A stretch of 12,384 nt of DNA from an uncultured Eubacteriales bacterium (lineage in GTDB: Bacteria > Bacillota > Clostridia > Monoglobales > Monoglobaceae). Shown here one piece after another: positions 1-6,119 of the stretch (positions are counted from its first letter, which is position 1; each line of letters opens with the position of its first letter). The notes beneath the pieces were generated by a model that was not told the origin of the DNA, searched no databases, and saw only the letters and a list, made by a program, of their open reading frames with translations. The position numbers were made by a program, and so were the translations under genes. The stretch is from assembly GCA_905201285.1 (NCBI GenBank), contig CAJKNM010000046.1, forward strand, positions 1 to 12,384, written 5' to 3'.

Positions 1-653
1 GCGTTTCCGGCATTCATACTGCCGCCGTACTGGATACGGATAACATCAGAAACTTCAGAGCCATAGAGCGCTTTGACTGTTTCACGAATAATGCCGCAAA
101 CTTCGTCAGCCTGGTCGGCTGTCGCGGTCTTTCCTGTGCCTATCGCCCAAACGGGTTCATATGCGATAGTAACCTTTTTTGCATCCTCTGCGCTTACGCC
201 CAGAAGAGCAATCTTTGTCTGGCGGCGAACGGTATCATCCATTATTCCCTGTTCGCGCTCGGTGAGGCTTTCTCCGACACAAACGATAGGAAGAAGTCCT
301 GCTGCGAGTGCAGCCTTTGTTCTGAGGTTAACGGTTTCGTCTGTTTCGCCGAAATACTGACGTCTCTCAGAATGACCGATTATTACGTATTTTACACCGG
401 CTTCTGTCAGCATATTTGCCGCCAATTCGCCGGTGTAGGCACCGCTTTCTTTAAAATGTACATTCTGTGCGCCGACAGCAACGTTTGAACCTTTAGTTGC
501 TTCAACAGCGGCGGGAATACATATAGCTGTCGGACAAATAACAACGTCGCATGAAGCGTCTTTTGCCTTTGTTACGATAGCCTCTGCCAAAGCCTTAGCC
601 TCAGACGGAGTCTTGTTCATTTTCCAGTTACCTGCTATAATCTTTTTTCTCAT
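1..653 (-). CDS. tpiA: Triosephosphate isomerase, partial (C-terminus beyond the window)
   Basis: Cytosolic glycolytic enzyme interconverting dihydroxyacetone phosphate and glyceraldehyde 3-phosphate. 217 residues are visible, starting MRKKIIAGNWKMN. The TIM signature residues are present: N9 and K11, catalytic H94 in IIGHSERR, catalytic E166 in AYEPVWAIGTG (the phosphate-gripping loop 6 follows), and the phosphate-binding YGGS at about 209-212. The family is about 250 residues long, so roughly 30 C-terminal residues lie left of position 1. The ATG at 653-651 is preceded by AGAAAGG (673-667), a rather long 13 nt away. It lies directly downstream of pgk in the same direction, so both probably form one glycolytic operon. 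Identity is near certain. Confidence 0.97.
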   Translation of the reverse strand, partial: MRKKIIAGNWKMNKTPSEAKALAEAIVTKAKDASCDVVICPTAICIPAAVEATKGSNVAVGAQNVHFKESGAYTGELAANMLTEAGVKYVIIGHSERRQYFGETDETVNLRTKAALAAGLLPIVCVGESLTEREQGIMDDTVRRQTKIALLGVSAEDAKKVTIAYEPVWAIGTGKTATADQADEVCGIIRETVKALYGSEVSDVIRIQYGGSMNAGN

Positions 654-692
654 TATAAATCAAAACCTTTCTGAATATATTAATCATAATTG

Positions 693-719
693 ACAGCTAC
701 CCGAAAATCGGGTAGCTGT
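693..719 (-). other. Perfect 12-bp hairpin between pgk and tpiA
   Basis: ACAGCTACCCGA (693-704) and its exact reverse complement (708-719) flank a 3-nt loop. It begins 6 nt after the pgk stop. On the minus strand no run of U follows it (CAATTATGATTA), so it is a poor Rho-independent terminator and more likely a processing or stabilising element, or a partial terminator that sets the pgk:tpiA ratio. That role is inferred. Confidence 0.75.
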
Positions 720-725
720 TGAGTA

Positions 726-1925
726 TTATTTTTCGTCAAGAGCAGCAACGCCGGGGAGTTCCTTACCTTCTAAAAATTCCATTGAAGCACCGCCGCCGGT
801 CGAGATGTGGGTAATCTTGTCGGCAAAGCCCAGCTGCTCGCATGCCGCTGCGGGGTCGCCGCCGATAATAGTGGTGGCGTCAGTATCAGCAAGAGCCTGA
901 GCAACAGCTATTGTACCCTTTGCAAGAGTCGGGTTCTCAAAAACGCCCATAGGACCGTTCCAAACAACGGTTTTAGCTGTTTTAACTGTTTCAGCAAAGA
1001 GTTCTCTTGTTTTTTCGCCAATGTCCAGACCTTCCATATCAGACGGAATCTCAGTAGCCGGAACGGTTTTAACTTCGATTTCGGCATCGATAGGATTCGG
1101 GAAGTCTTTGGTAACAACAGTATCGATAGGAAGAAGAAGAGTCTTTCCGAGGTCCTTTGCCTTCTGCATCATCTTTTTGCAGTAGTCAATCTTTTCGTCA
1201 TCAACAAGAGACTTACCTACTTCATAGCCGTTAGCCTTCATAAAGGTATATGCCATACCGCCGCCGATGATAAGTGTATCACACTTGTCAAGAAGGTTAG
1301 AAATAACGTTAAGCTTGTCTGCAACTTTTGCACCGCCGAGAATAGCAACAAGCGGACGTACAGGGTTATCGATTGCGTTGCCGAGGAAGTCAAGCTCCTT
1401 ACCGAGAAGATAGCCGGCTACACACGGGCTCAAAAATTCGGTTACACCGACAGTTGAACAATGAGCGCGGTGAGCGCTTCCGAAAGCATCGTTCACGAAA
1501 ACCTCTGCAAGAGAAGCAAGCTCCTTGCTGAAATTCTCTTCATTCTTTGTTTCTTCTTTTCTGTATCTTGTGTTCTGAAGAAGAACCACATCGCCGTCCT
1601 TCATAGCGGCAACGGCAGCTTTAGCGTGTTCACCTACAACATTATCATCTGCCGCGAAAACAACTTCCTGTCCGAGATGCTCTGAAAGTCTCTTAGCAAC
1701 AGGAGCAAGAGAAAGCTCGGGCTTAGGCTCACCCTTAGGTTTGCCCATGTGAGAGCAGAGGATAACCTTTGCGCCGTCTGAGATAAGCTTTTTGATTGTG
1801 GGAAGAGCGCCCTTGATACGAGTCTCGTCGGTAATCTTTCCGTCCTTAATCGGAACGTTAAAATCACAGCGAACAAGAACCTTCTTGCCCTTTACGGAAA
1901 TGTCATCGATTGTTTTTTTGTTCAT
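726..1925 (-). CDS. pgk: Phosphoglycerate kinase
   Basis: ATP-generating step of glycolysis: 1,3-bisphosphoglycerate + ADP gives 3-phosphoglycerate + ATP. 399 residues, the usual bacterial length. The start is the ATG at 1925, with GGAGG at 1939-1935 and 9 nt spacing; the reading frame extends 20 codons further upstream but without a ribosome site. N-terminal substrate domain: RCDFNVP (19-25), SHMGKPKG, NTRYRKEE, NDAFGSAHRAH. C-terminal nucleotide domain: LGGAKVADK, VVWNGPMGVFE, and HISTGGGASMEFLEGKELPGV near the end. Oddity: the glycine-rich motif normally read as IIGGGD[S/T]AAA is IIGGDPAAAC here, one glycine shorter and with Pro after Asp (encoded about 845-872). The frame is intact. It shares an operon with tpiA downstream. 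Identity is near certain. Confidence 0.98.
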   Translation of the reverse strand: MNKKTIDDISVKGKKVLVRCDFNVPIKDGKITDETRIKGALPTIKKLISDGAKVILCSHMGKPKGEPKPELSLAPVAKRLSEHLGQEVVFAADDNVVGEHAKAAVAAMKDGDVVLLQNTRYRKEETKNEENFSKELASLAEVFVNDAFGSAHRAHCSTVGVTEFLSPCVAGYLLGKELDFLGNAIDNPVRPLVAILGGAKVADKLNVISNLLDKCDTLIIGGGMAYTFMKANGYEVGKSLVDDEKIDYCKKMMQKAKDLGKTLLLPIDTVVTKDFPNPIDAEIEVKTVPATEIPSDMEGLDIGEKTRELFAETVKTAKTVVWNGPMGVFENPTLAKGTIAVAQALADTDATTIIGGDPAAACEQLGFADKITHISTGGGASMEFLEGKELPGVAALDEK

Positions 1926-2017
1926 TTTGAAATTCCTCCAAAAACTATAATTTAACTCTCCGTTACCGGAGCTGATTTTATACAATGTAATATAGGGTAA
2001 ATAATAATTTAATTGAA

Positions 2018-2046
2018 AACATTGTTAACCACTTAACATTGTAACC
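2018..2046. repeat. Near-identical direct repeat over the pgk -10 and start region
   Basis: AACATTGTTAACC (2018-2030) and AACATTGTAACC (2035-2046) differ by one base insertion and lie 17 bp apart start to start. One copy covers the -10 hexamer and the other lies at and just downstream of the predicted transcription start. This is where a repressor binding as a tandem dimer would sit. No known operator is matched with confidence. Confidence 0.5.
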
Positions 2047-2066
2047 TACTTTGCTAAATTTATCAA
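2038..2066 (-). promoter_or_regulatory. Sigma-A promoter of pgk-tpiA
   Basis: On the minus strand TTGATA (2066-2061), a 17-nt spacer and TACAAT (2043-2038) make a near-consensus promoter. The transcript would start around 2031, giving a leader of about 105 nt before pgk. That leader contains a short hairpin (CTCCG/CGGAG around 1955-1968). Confidence 0.8.
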
Positions 2067-2167
2067 GTGGTTTAAGGCGATTTTTTTAAGTTTTTACAAT
2101 TAATTAATATTTTTATACGTGAAAGAGATTTTTTTCGGCAAAAAACAATAATTTTTCAAAAAAGCTC

Positions 2168-2195
2168 TTGATTTTTTGAAAAAATGTGGTATAAT
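2168..2195 (+). promoter_or_regulatory. Promoter of tRNA-Ser (extended -10)
   Basis: TTGATT (2168-2173), a 16-nt spacer and TATAAT (2190-2195) with the extended -10 dinucleotide TG one base before the hexamer. The tRNA begins 40 nt after the -10. A 12-bp A/T-only inverted repeat (2152-2163 with 2172-2183) overlaps the -35. Between the pgk start (1925) and the tRNA (2236), only this promoter, the pgk promoter and A/T-rich DNA are seen. Confidence 0.8.
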
Positions 2196-2235
2196 AAAAT
2201 AGTTGTTTTTAATTTTTATTAAAGCATCTTAACAC

Positions 2236-2327
2236 GGAGAGGTGGTCGAGATGGTTTAAGGCGCAGCATTGGAAATGCTGTGTACGTTAATAGCGTACCG
2301 TGGGTTCGAATCCCATCCTCTCCTCCA
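2236..2327 (+). tRNA. tRNA-Ser (anticodon GGA)
   Basis: Class II tRNA of 92 nt with CCA encoded at 2325-2327. Acceptor arms GGAGAGG (2236-2242) and CCTCTCC (2317-2323) pair perfectly. The anticodon stem CAGCA/TGCTG encloses the loop TTGGAAA, giving anticodon GGA (2271-2273), which reads UCC and UCU. The long variable arm (GTACG/GCGTAC around 2282-2298) is diagnostic of Ser/Leu/Tyr tRNAs. The T arm GTGGG-TTCGAAT-CCCAT is normal. The discriminator base at 2324 is T, whereas bacterial serine tRNAs usually have G. Confidence 0.96.
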
Positions 2328-2334
2328 AAATTAA

Positions 2335-2361
2335 AAAAACCGCCTGTTTTAGGCGGTTTTT
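2335..2361 (+). terminator. Rho-independent terminator of tRNA-Ser
   Basis: AAAAACCGCCT (2335-2345) pairs with AGGCGGTTTTT (2351-2361) around a 5-nt loop; the T-rich tail continues as GTTTTG. It begins 7 nt after the tRNA CCA and ends a one-gene transcript. Confidence 0.93.
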
Positions 2362-2416
2362 GTTTTGCTTACACAATTTTCACACGGCTATCGGACATTT
2401 CACGAAATTTATGTTC

Positions 2417-2446
2417 TTGCATACTATAAAAAAGAAATAATAAAAT
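2417..2446 (+). promoter_or_regulatory. Possible promoter for the small CDS at 2501
   Basis: TTGCAT (2417-2422) and TAAAAT (2441-2446) are separated by 18 nt. This is the best sigma-A-like pair between the tRNA terminator and the small gene. The match is moderate in A/T-rich DNA, so the call is tentative. Confidence 0.35.
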
Positions 2447-2500
2447 CTCGGCATTTAATAAAGCTTGATGATTGTTTGTATAAAGGGGAGGAAGTACACC

Positions 2501-2662
2501 GTGAACTCTTGTGAGCTGGTAACGCTTATTTCATCACTGTCATGTGCTATATCCGAAGCGTTTACGGAAGAAGAATTGGTTGTTATTGCCACGGTATTTA
2601 CTCAGCTCGGCGATAGCCTTGCTACAATACTGGCTAACAATGAGTTTAACAGAAATATATGA
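2501..2662 (+). CDS. Small conserved-looking protein, 53 aa, GTG start
   Basis: The frame is open from a TTG at 2465, but a strong GGGGAGGA (2485-2492) lies 8 nt before GTG 2501, so that start is chosen. The product has no signal peptide or Cys pair motif. It begins (M)NSCELVTLISSLSCAI, passes through a helical TEEELVVIATVFTQLGDSLATIL and ends polar. The CELV...EEEL...FTQLGD(S/T)LATI pattern resembles a family of very short clostridial proteins of unknown function that I recall (possibly a DUF6774-type family, not certain). Two cysteines (4 and 15) and two amphipathic helices are visible. It is monocistronic between the tRNA and the convergent argG. Function unknown. Confidence 0.72.
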   Translation: MNSCELVTLISSLSCAISEAFTEEELVVIATVFTQLGDSLATILANNEFNRNI

Positions 2663-2734
2663 TGTTTTAGAAAAACATTATAAACAATAGCGGAAATGCA
2701 GCAATGTCCTGCTGAAAACAGGCTTTTTACAGTA

Positions 2735-2763
2735 AAAGCGGGTGGCCTCTGACCACCCGCTTT
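2735..2763 (-). terminator. Terminator of argG
   Basis: AAAGCGGGTGG (2735-2745) and CCACCCGCTTT (2753-2763) form an 11-bp stem with a 7-nt loop. On the minus strand it lies 15 nt after the argG stop and its 3' arm runs into TTTT. It may also end plus-strand transcription from the small gene at 2501, though its plus-strand tail is weaker. Confidence 0.85.
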
Positions 2764-2778
2764 ATGCTAATTAATCAA

Positions 2779-3990
2779 TTATTTATTTTTCTGTTTCATC
2801 ATAGCACGAACCTTGAGGGGGAGACCGAAGAGGTTGATGAAACCATCGGCATCCTTGTGACTGTACAATTCGTGGCTGTCGCCGAAACTTGCTATATCCT
2901 CATTATAGAGTGAGTACGGAGATTTAGCGCCGGCAGGAGTAGCACATCCTTTATAAAGCTTAAGACGAACTTCACCGGTGACGGTTTCTTCCATAGAGTC
3001 AACCATAGCGGAGAGAGCCTCACGCAGAGGAGTGAACCATTTTCCGTCATATACGAGTTCAGCAAATTTGATTGCGGCCTGACGCTTAAATGCCTGTGTG
3101 TCACGGTCAAGGCAGAGATACTCAAGCTCATTTAAAGCGGTGTAGAGGATTGTGCCGCCGGGAGTCTCATATACACCTCTTGACTTCATTCCGACAAGGC
3201 GGTCTTCAACTATGTCAGCAATACCTATGCCGTACTTTCCGCCAAGCTCATTCAGCTTTTCAAGCAGAGGACGCGGAGCCATCTTTTCGCCGTCGAGCGA
3301 AACGGGAACGCCTTTCTCGAAACCGATTTTAACATAGTGAGCTTCATCGGGAGTCTTTTCCGGCGGAACAGTCAGCTTAAGCAATGAATCAAGCTGAGGC
3401 TCATTGGCGGGGTCTTCAAGGTCCATACCCTCGTGGCTGATATGCCAAATGTTGCGGTCTCTTGAATACAAATCCTTTTTGGTAACAGGAATTTCAATGC
3501 CGTGAGCTTCGGCGTAATCAACTGCATCCTCACGTGATTTAATATCCCAAATTCTCCACGGAGCAATTATTTTAAGATGAGGTGCGAGAGCCTTAACGGT
3601 AAGCTCGAATCTAACCTGGTCGTTGCCTTTGCCGGTTGCGCCGTGACAGATAGCGACTGCGCCTTCTTTTTCAGCTATCTCAACAAGTTTTTTGGCGATG
3701 ATAGGACGTGCATGAGAGGTTCCGAGAAGATACTTGCCTTCATATACTGCGCCCGCTTTAAGAGTAGGAACAATATAATTTTCAACATAGTCATCGCGAA
3801 GGTCTGCAATATAGCACTTTGATGCGCCGCTTTTCTTTGCGCGTTCCTCAAGACCGTCAGTTTCTTTTCCCTGACCAACGTCTCCGCAAACCGCGATAAC
3901 CTCATAGTCGTAGTTTTCAATCAACCACGGAATGATAATAGAGGTATCAAGTCCGCCCGAATAAGCCAATACAACTTTTTCTTTTGCCAT
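2779..3990 (-). CDS. argG: Argininosuccinate synthase
   Basis: Cytosolic ATP-dependent ligase joining citrulline and aspartate to argininosuccinate, the penultimate step of arginine synthesis. 403 residues, the normal length. The N-terminal PP-loop is AYSGGLDTS (9-17), followed by AVCGDVGQG, the LLGTSHARP citrulline-site segment, HGATGKGNDQVRFE and the SRDRNIWHISHEG segment; the C-terminal multimerisation part includes KSRGVYETPGGTIL. The start is ATG 3990 with GGAGG at 4003-3999, 8 nt away; an in-frame TTG upstream overlaps that ribosome site and is not used. No argH is next to it, although argG-argH pairs are common. It is a single-gene unit with its own promoter and terminator. Confidence 0.98.
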   Translation of the reverse strand: MAKEKVVLAYSGGLDTSIIIPWLIENYDYEVIAVCGDVGQGKETDGLEERAKKSGASKCYIADLRDDYVENYIVPTLKAGAVYEGKYLLGTSHARPIIAKKLVEIAEKEGAVAICHGATGKGNDQVRFELTVKALAPHLKIIAPWRIWDIKSREDAVDYAEAHGIEIPVTKKDLYSRDRNIWHISHEGMDLEDPANEPQLDSLLKLTVPPEKTPDEAHYVKIGFEKGVPVSLDGEKMAPRPLLEKLNELGGKYGIGIADIVEDRLVGMKSRGVYETPGGTILYTALNELEYLCLDRDTQAFKRQAAIKFAELVYDGKWFTPLREALSAMVDSMEETVTGEVRLKLYKGCATPAGAKSPYSLYNEDIASFGDSHELYSHKDADGFINLFGLPLKVRAMMKQKNK

Positions 3991-4035
3991 TGTAAATTCC
4001 TCCAATTTGTGTTATAATACTTATAAATATGGTAT

Positions 4036-4064
4036 ATTATATCGTAATTACGCTTTTTTTGCAA
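4036..4064 (-). promoter_or_regulatory. Sigma-A promoter of argG
   Basis: On the minus strand TTGCAA (4064-4059), a 17-nt spacer and a perfect TATAAT (4041-4036). The start site should be near 4029, leaving a leader of about 40 nt. No clear ArgR box pair was recognised by eye. The ruvC promoter must lie in the remaining 50 bp on the other strand; TTGAAA (4068-4073) is a possible -35 but has no good -10. Confidence 0.85.
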
Positions 4065-4117
4065 TAGTTGAAATCGGAAAAAAGTAACAAAATTTTATGG
4101 AAAGGAGTATTATTTTT

Positions 4118-4609
4118 ATGATAATACTCGGTATAGACCCGGGATACGCTATAGTTGGCTATGGTGTTCTGGAATATAAAAACAACAAATTTAAAGTAAT
4201 AGAATATGGGGCAATAACCACTGATGCATCGATGGATATGTTTGACAGGTTTAAGTCAATCTATGATGATATATGCGAGGTTATGGAACGGACGAAACCT
4301 GATTTTATGGCGATTGAGGAGCTTTTTTTTAATACCAATCAAAAAACGGCTATAACGGTTGCGGAAGCACGCGGAGTTATTTTGCTTGCGGCGATGAACC
4401 GCGGAATTCAGATATTTGAGTATACGCCGCTTCAGGTGAAGCAGGCGGTTGCCGGTTACGGAAGGGCCGAAAAAAAGCAGGTTCAACAGATGGTTAAACT
4501 TCTTCTCGGATTAAAAGAGGTTCCGAGGCCCGATGACACCGCCGACGCGGTGGCGATAGCCATATGTCATGGACACTCGTATAATCCGAGACGGATTCCG
4601 ATTAGATAG
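4118..4609 (+). CDS. ruvC: Crossover junction endodeoxyribonuclease RuvC
   Basis: Dimeric Holliday-junction resolvase that nicks four-way DNA junctions with RuvAB during recombinational repair. 163 residues, within the family range. The acidic metal-binding catalytic set is complete: D7 in ILGIDPG, E67 in AIEELFFN, and D140 with D143 in RPDDTADAVAIAICH. GYGRAEKKQVQ is the conserved DNA-binding segment. ATG 4118 is chosen because AAAGGAG (4101-4107) lies 10 nt before it; an in-frame ATG at 4097 precedes that ribosome site. It is not next to ruvA or ruvB here, but 11 nt from an SDR gene, so the two are probably cotranscribed. Confidence 0.97.
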   Translation: MIILGIDPGYAIVGYGVLEYKNNKFKVIEYGAITTDASMDMFDRFKSIYDDICEVMERTKPDFMAIEELFFNTNQKTAITVAEARGVILLAAMNRGIQIFEYTPLQVKQAVAGYGRAEKKQVQQMVKLLLGLKEVPRPDDTADAVAIAICHGHSYNPRRIPIR

Positions 4610-4620
4610 GGGGTTACATA

Positions 4621-5322
4621 ATGAAGAGAGTTTTAATTACCGGTGCTTCACGCGGGATAGGAGCGGCTTGCGCACGGCTTTTCGCAAAAAGCGGCTATGA
4701 TGTGATAATTAATTATAATAATTCAAAGGAGGAAGCATTAAGGCTTGCAAGAGAAATCGGGGCGGAAACGATTCGTGCGGATGTCTCAAGCTCGGCTCAG
4801 GTCGATGATATGTTTAAAGCGGCGGGTGAAGTTAATATTCTTGTAAATAATGCGGGAATCAGCGGCTTTTATATGCTTGACGCTATGTCGGATGATGAAT
4901 GGAATAAGATGATAGGAGTAAACCTAAACGGTGTGTTCTACTGTACACGGGCGGTGCTTCCGCAGATGCTCCGCCGGAAAAGCGGGGCGATAGTGAACGT
5001 TTCGTCTATGTGGGGAATATGCGGGTCATCGTGCGAGGCGGCATATTCCGCTTCAAAGGCGGGTGTAATCGGACTTACGAAGGCACTTGCGAAAGAAGTG
5101 GGGCCATCGGGAATACGGGTCAACTGCGTTGCACCCGGGGTGATTGATACGGATATGAATAAAAAGCTGGGCGGGGATGCAATAAAAGAACTTTGTGAAG
5201 AAACGCCTCTCGGGAGATTGGGAAGCCCGGAAGAGGTTGCGAGGGCAATTCTTTTTCTTGCTGATGATGATGGATTTATAACGGGTCAGGTATTAAGTCC
5301 GAATGGTGGCCTTGTTATATAA
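4621..5322 (+). CDS. SDR-family oxidoreductase, FabG-like (possibly YmfI-type EF-P aminopentanone reductase)
   Basis: Classical short-chain dehydrogenase/reductase of 233 residues with a Rossmann fold. The NADP(H) loop TGASRGIG is at 7-14, the structural NNAG at 76-79, and the catalytic set is N101 (NLNGV), S129 (NVSSMWG), Y142 and K146 (YSASK). The C-terminal APGVIDTDM and ITGQVLSPNGG are typical of FabG-like proteins. The family reduces 3-oxoacyl-ACP and many other carbonyls, so the substrate cannot be read from the motifs. SSMWG...EAAYSASK and PGVIDTDMN recall clostridial proteins often named EF-P 5-aminopentanone reductase (YmfI-like); I hold that as a fair possibility. No fatty-acid synthesis genes are nearby. 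It starts 11 nt after ruvC, using AGGGGG overlapping the ruvC stop. Confidence 0.9.
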   Translation: MKRVLITGASRGIGAACARLFAKSGYDVIINYNNSKEEALRLAREIGAETIRADVSSSAQVDDMFKAAGEVNILVNNAGISGFYMLDAMSDDEWNKMIGVNLNGVFYCTRAVLPQMLRRKSGAIVNVSSMWGICGSSCEAAYSASKAGVIGLTKALAKEVGPSGIRVNCVAPGVIDTDMNKKLGGDAIKELCEETPLGRLGSPEEVARAILFLADDDGFITGQVLSPNGGLVI

Positions 5323-5349
5323 AGCAAGCAAATTTAATTCACTTGCTTT
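5321..5349. terminator. Probable bidirectional terminator between convergent genes
   Basis: AAAGCAAG (5321-5328) pairs with CTTGCTTT (5342-5349) around a 13-nt loop. It starts in the SDR stop codon and covers the last codons of the convergent ECF gene. A TTTT follows on the plus strand. The long loop makes it a weak terminator. Confidence 0.5.
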
Positions 5350-5881
5350 TCTGTGCGTTTATAACCTTAGCCTTATGAAGCGCTGTCATAATTGCAGGAA
5401 TCAAAATCAGCTGAAGAATAATTCCCGGAAAGGCATCGGTAAATGCACCCGCAATGAATGCGGTAAATGTAAAGTTGTTTCCCTTTACAAATATAAAGAA
5501 GTACATAACAATTCCCCAAATTGCACGACCTATAACCATAGCGGAAACTAATGATATGTAAAGTGAAACAACTTTACCATTGTTTGTTCTTCGATATAAA
5601 AGACCTATGACCGAGCCGTATACGGCAAGCTCAACAGACATAGCTGCGGCAGACGGGAACAGAATCGGCATTCCGAATAATACCGAACGCAGAAGCGGTG
5701 TTATTATTCCGCAAATCAAACCGTATTGCCAGCCGCAGATAAGACCGCACAGCATTACCGGCAGGTGCATGGGAAGAAGCATTTTTCCTATAATTTTAAG
5801 CTGACCGGTAAGAAACGGAAGGGTTATGCCTATTGCTATAAATAATGCAGATAAGACTAAGCTTTTAACAGGCGTTTTCAT
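5339..5881 (-). CDS. ECF transporter substrate-binding S component
   Basis: Integral membrane protein of 180 residues, almost entirely hydrophobic, with about six transmembrane segments (roughly 8-25, 34-50, 52-70, 76-97, 105-132, 140-170). This is the size and build of the S component of energy-coupling factor vitamin/cofactor transporters. SALFIA in helix 1 fits the AxxxA packing motif that contacts the EcfT subunit. LLPMHLPVMLCGLICG and LRSVLFGMPILFP in helices 2-4 resemble a clostridial S-component subfamily whose substrate I cannot name. No EcfA/EcfT genes are adjacent, so it would share a general ECF module (group II). ATG 5881 is chosen because AAGGAG (5894-5889) lies 7 nt away; an upstream in-frame start lacks this. 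Confidence 0.88.
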   Translation of the reverse strand: MKTPVKSLVLSALFIAIGITLPFLTGQLKIIGKMLLPMHLPVMLCGLICGWQYGLICGIITPLLRSVLFGMPILFPSAAAMSVELAVYGSVIGLLYRRTNNGKVVSLYISLVSAMVIGRAIWGIVMYFFIFVKGNNFTFTAFIAGAFTDAFPGIILQLILIPAIMTALHKAKVINAQKSK

Positions 5882-5932
5882 AATTAGACTCCTTTTTGTC
5901 AATGATAAATTTATTTGTGTAATATGTACTCT

Positions 5933-5957
5933 TAATTGTCATAAGCAATTACAATTA
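5933..5957. promoter_or_regulatory. Inverted repeat over the ECF gene -10 and start site
   Basis: TAATTGT (5933-5939) and ACAATTA (5951-5957) are perfect inverted arms 11 nt apart, overlapping the -10 and predicted start. The spacing (about 18 bp between arm starts) suits a dimeric repressor. With a full-consensus promoter, repression by such a protein is plausible; its identity is unknown. Confidence 0.45.
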
Positions 5958-5982
5958 TATAGGCAAATATATACTCTGTCAA
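5954..5982 (-). promoter_or_regulatory. Perfect-consensus promoter of the ECF S component
   Basis: On the minus strand TTGACA (5982-5977), a 17-nt spacer and TATAAT (5959-5954), all consensus. Start expected near 5947, leader about 65 nt. Confidence 0.92.
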
Positions 5983-6041
5983 GCCAAAAAATTGAAAATC
6001 GTATAGTGTTAAAACTTTTTGATGTGAGAATAAATAGGGAT

Positions 6042-6070
6042 TTGACAGGAGTCTATAACTGTGTTATAAT
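6042..6070 (+). promoter_or_regulatory. Perfect-consensus promoter of the DtxR-family regulator
   Basis: TTGACA (6042-6047), a 17-nt spacer and TATAAT (6065-6070). Start expected near 6077, giving a leader of about 43 nt. It is back to back with the ECF promoter, the two -35 boxes 59 bp apart. No GGTTAG-type palindrome like those before feoA is visible here. Confidence 0.92.
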
Positions 6071-6119
6071 GCTGTATATTAAATTGGATAGTATATCCTT
6101 AGGGAATGGAGGTAGCATG

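Noticed and set aside
807..1457. 216-codon plus-strand open frame opposite pgk
   Set aside because: It lies wholly antisense to a certain pgk gene, has no ribosome site and no recognisable protein family.
2021..2046. TTGTTAAC resembling a BirA biotin-operator half-site
   Set aside because: The partner GTTAACAA at the right spacing is absent, and pgk-tpiA is not a biotin gene.
2152..2183. 12-bp perfect inverted repeat (TTTTTCAAAAAA and its complement) before tRNA-Ser
   Set aside because: It is all A/T apart from one C/G per arm, sits on the tRNA -35 and has no transcript that would need it as a terminator. Likely chance in A/T-rich DNA.
2699..2726. Terminator for the 53-aa gene (CCTG/CAGG followed by CTTTTT)
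   Set aside because: Only a 4-5 bp stem with competing folds; too weak to call, and the argG terminator beyond it could serve both strands.
5882..5947. Vitamin riboswitch in the ECF gene leader
   Set aside because: The leader is only about 65 nt, A/T-rich and lacks conserved riboswitch cores such as those for TPP, FMN or cobalamin.
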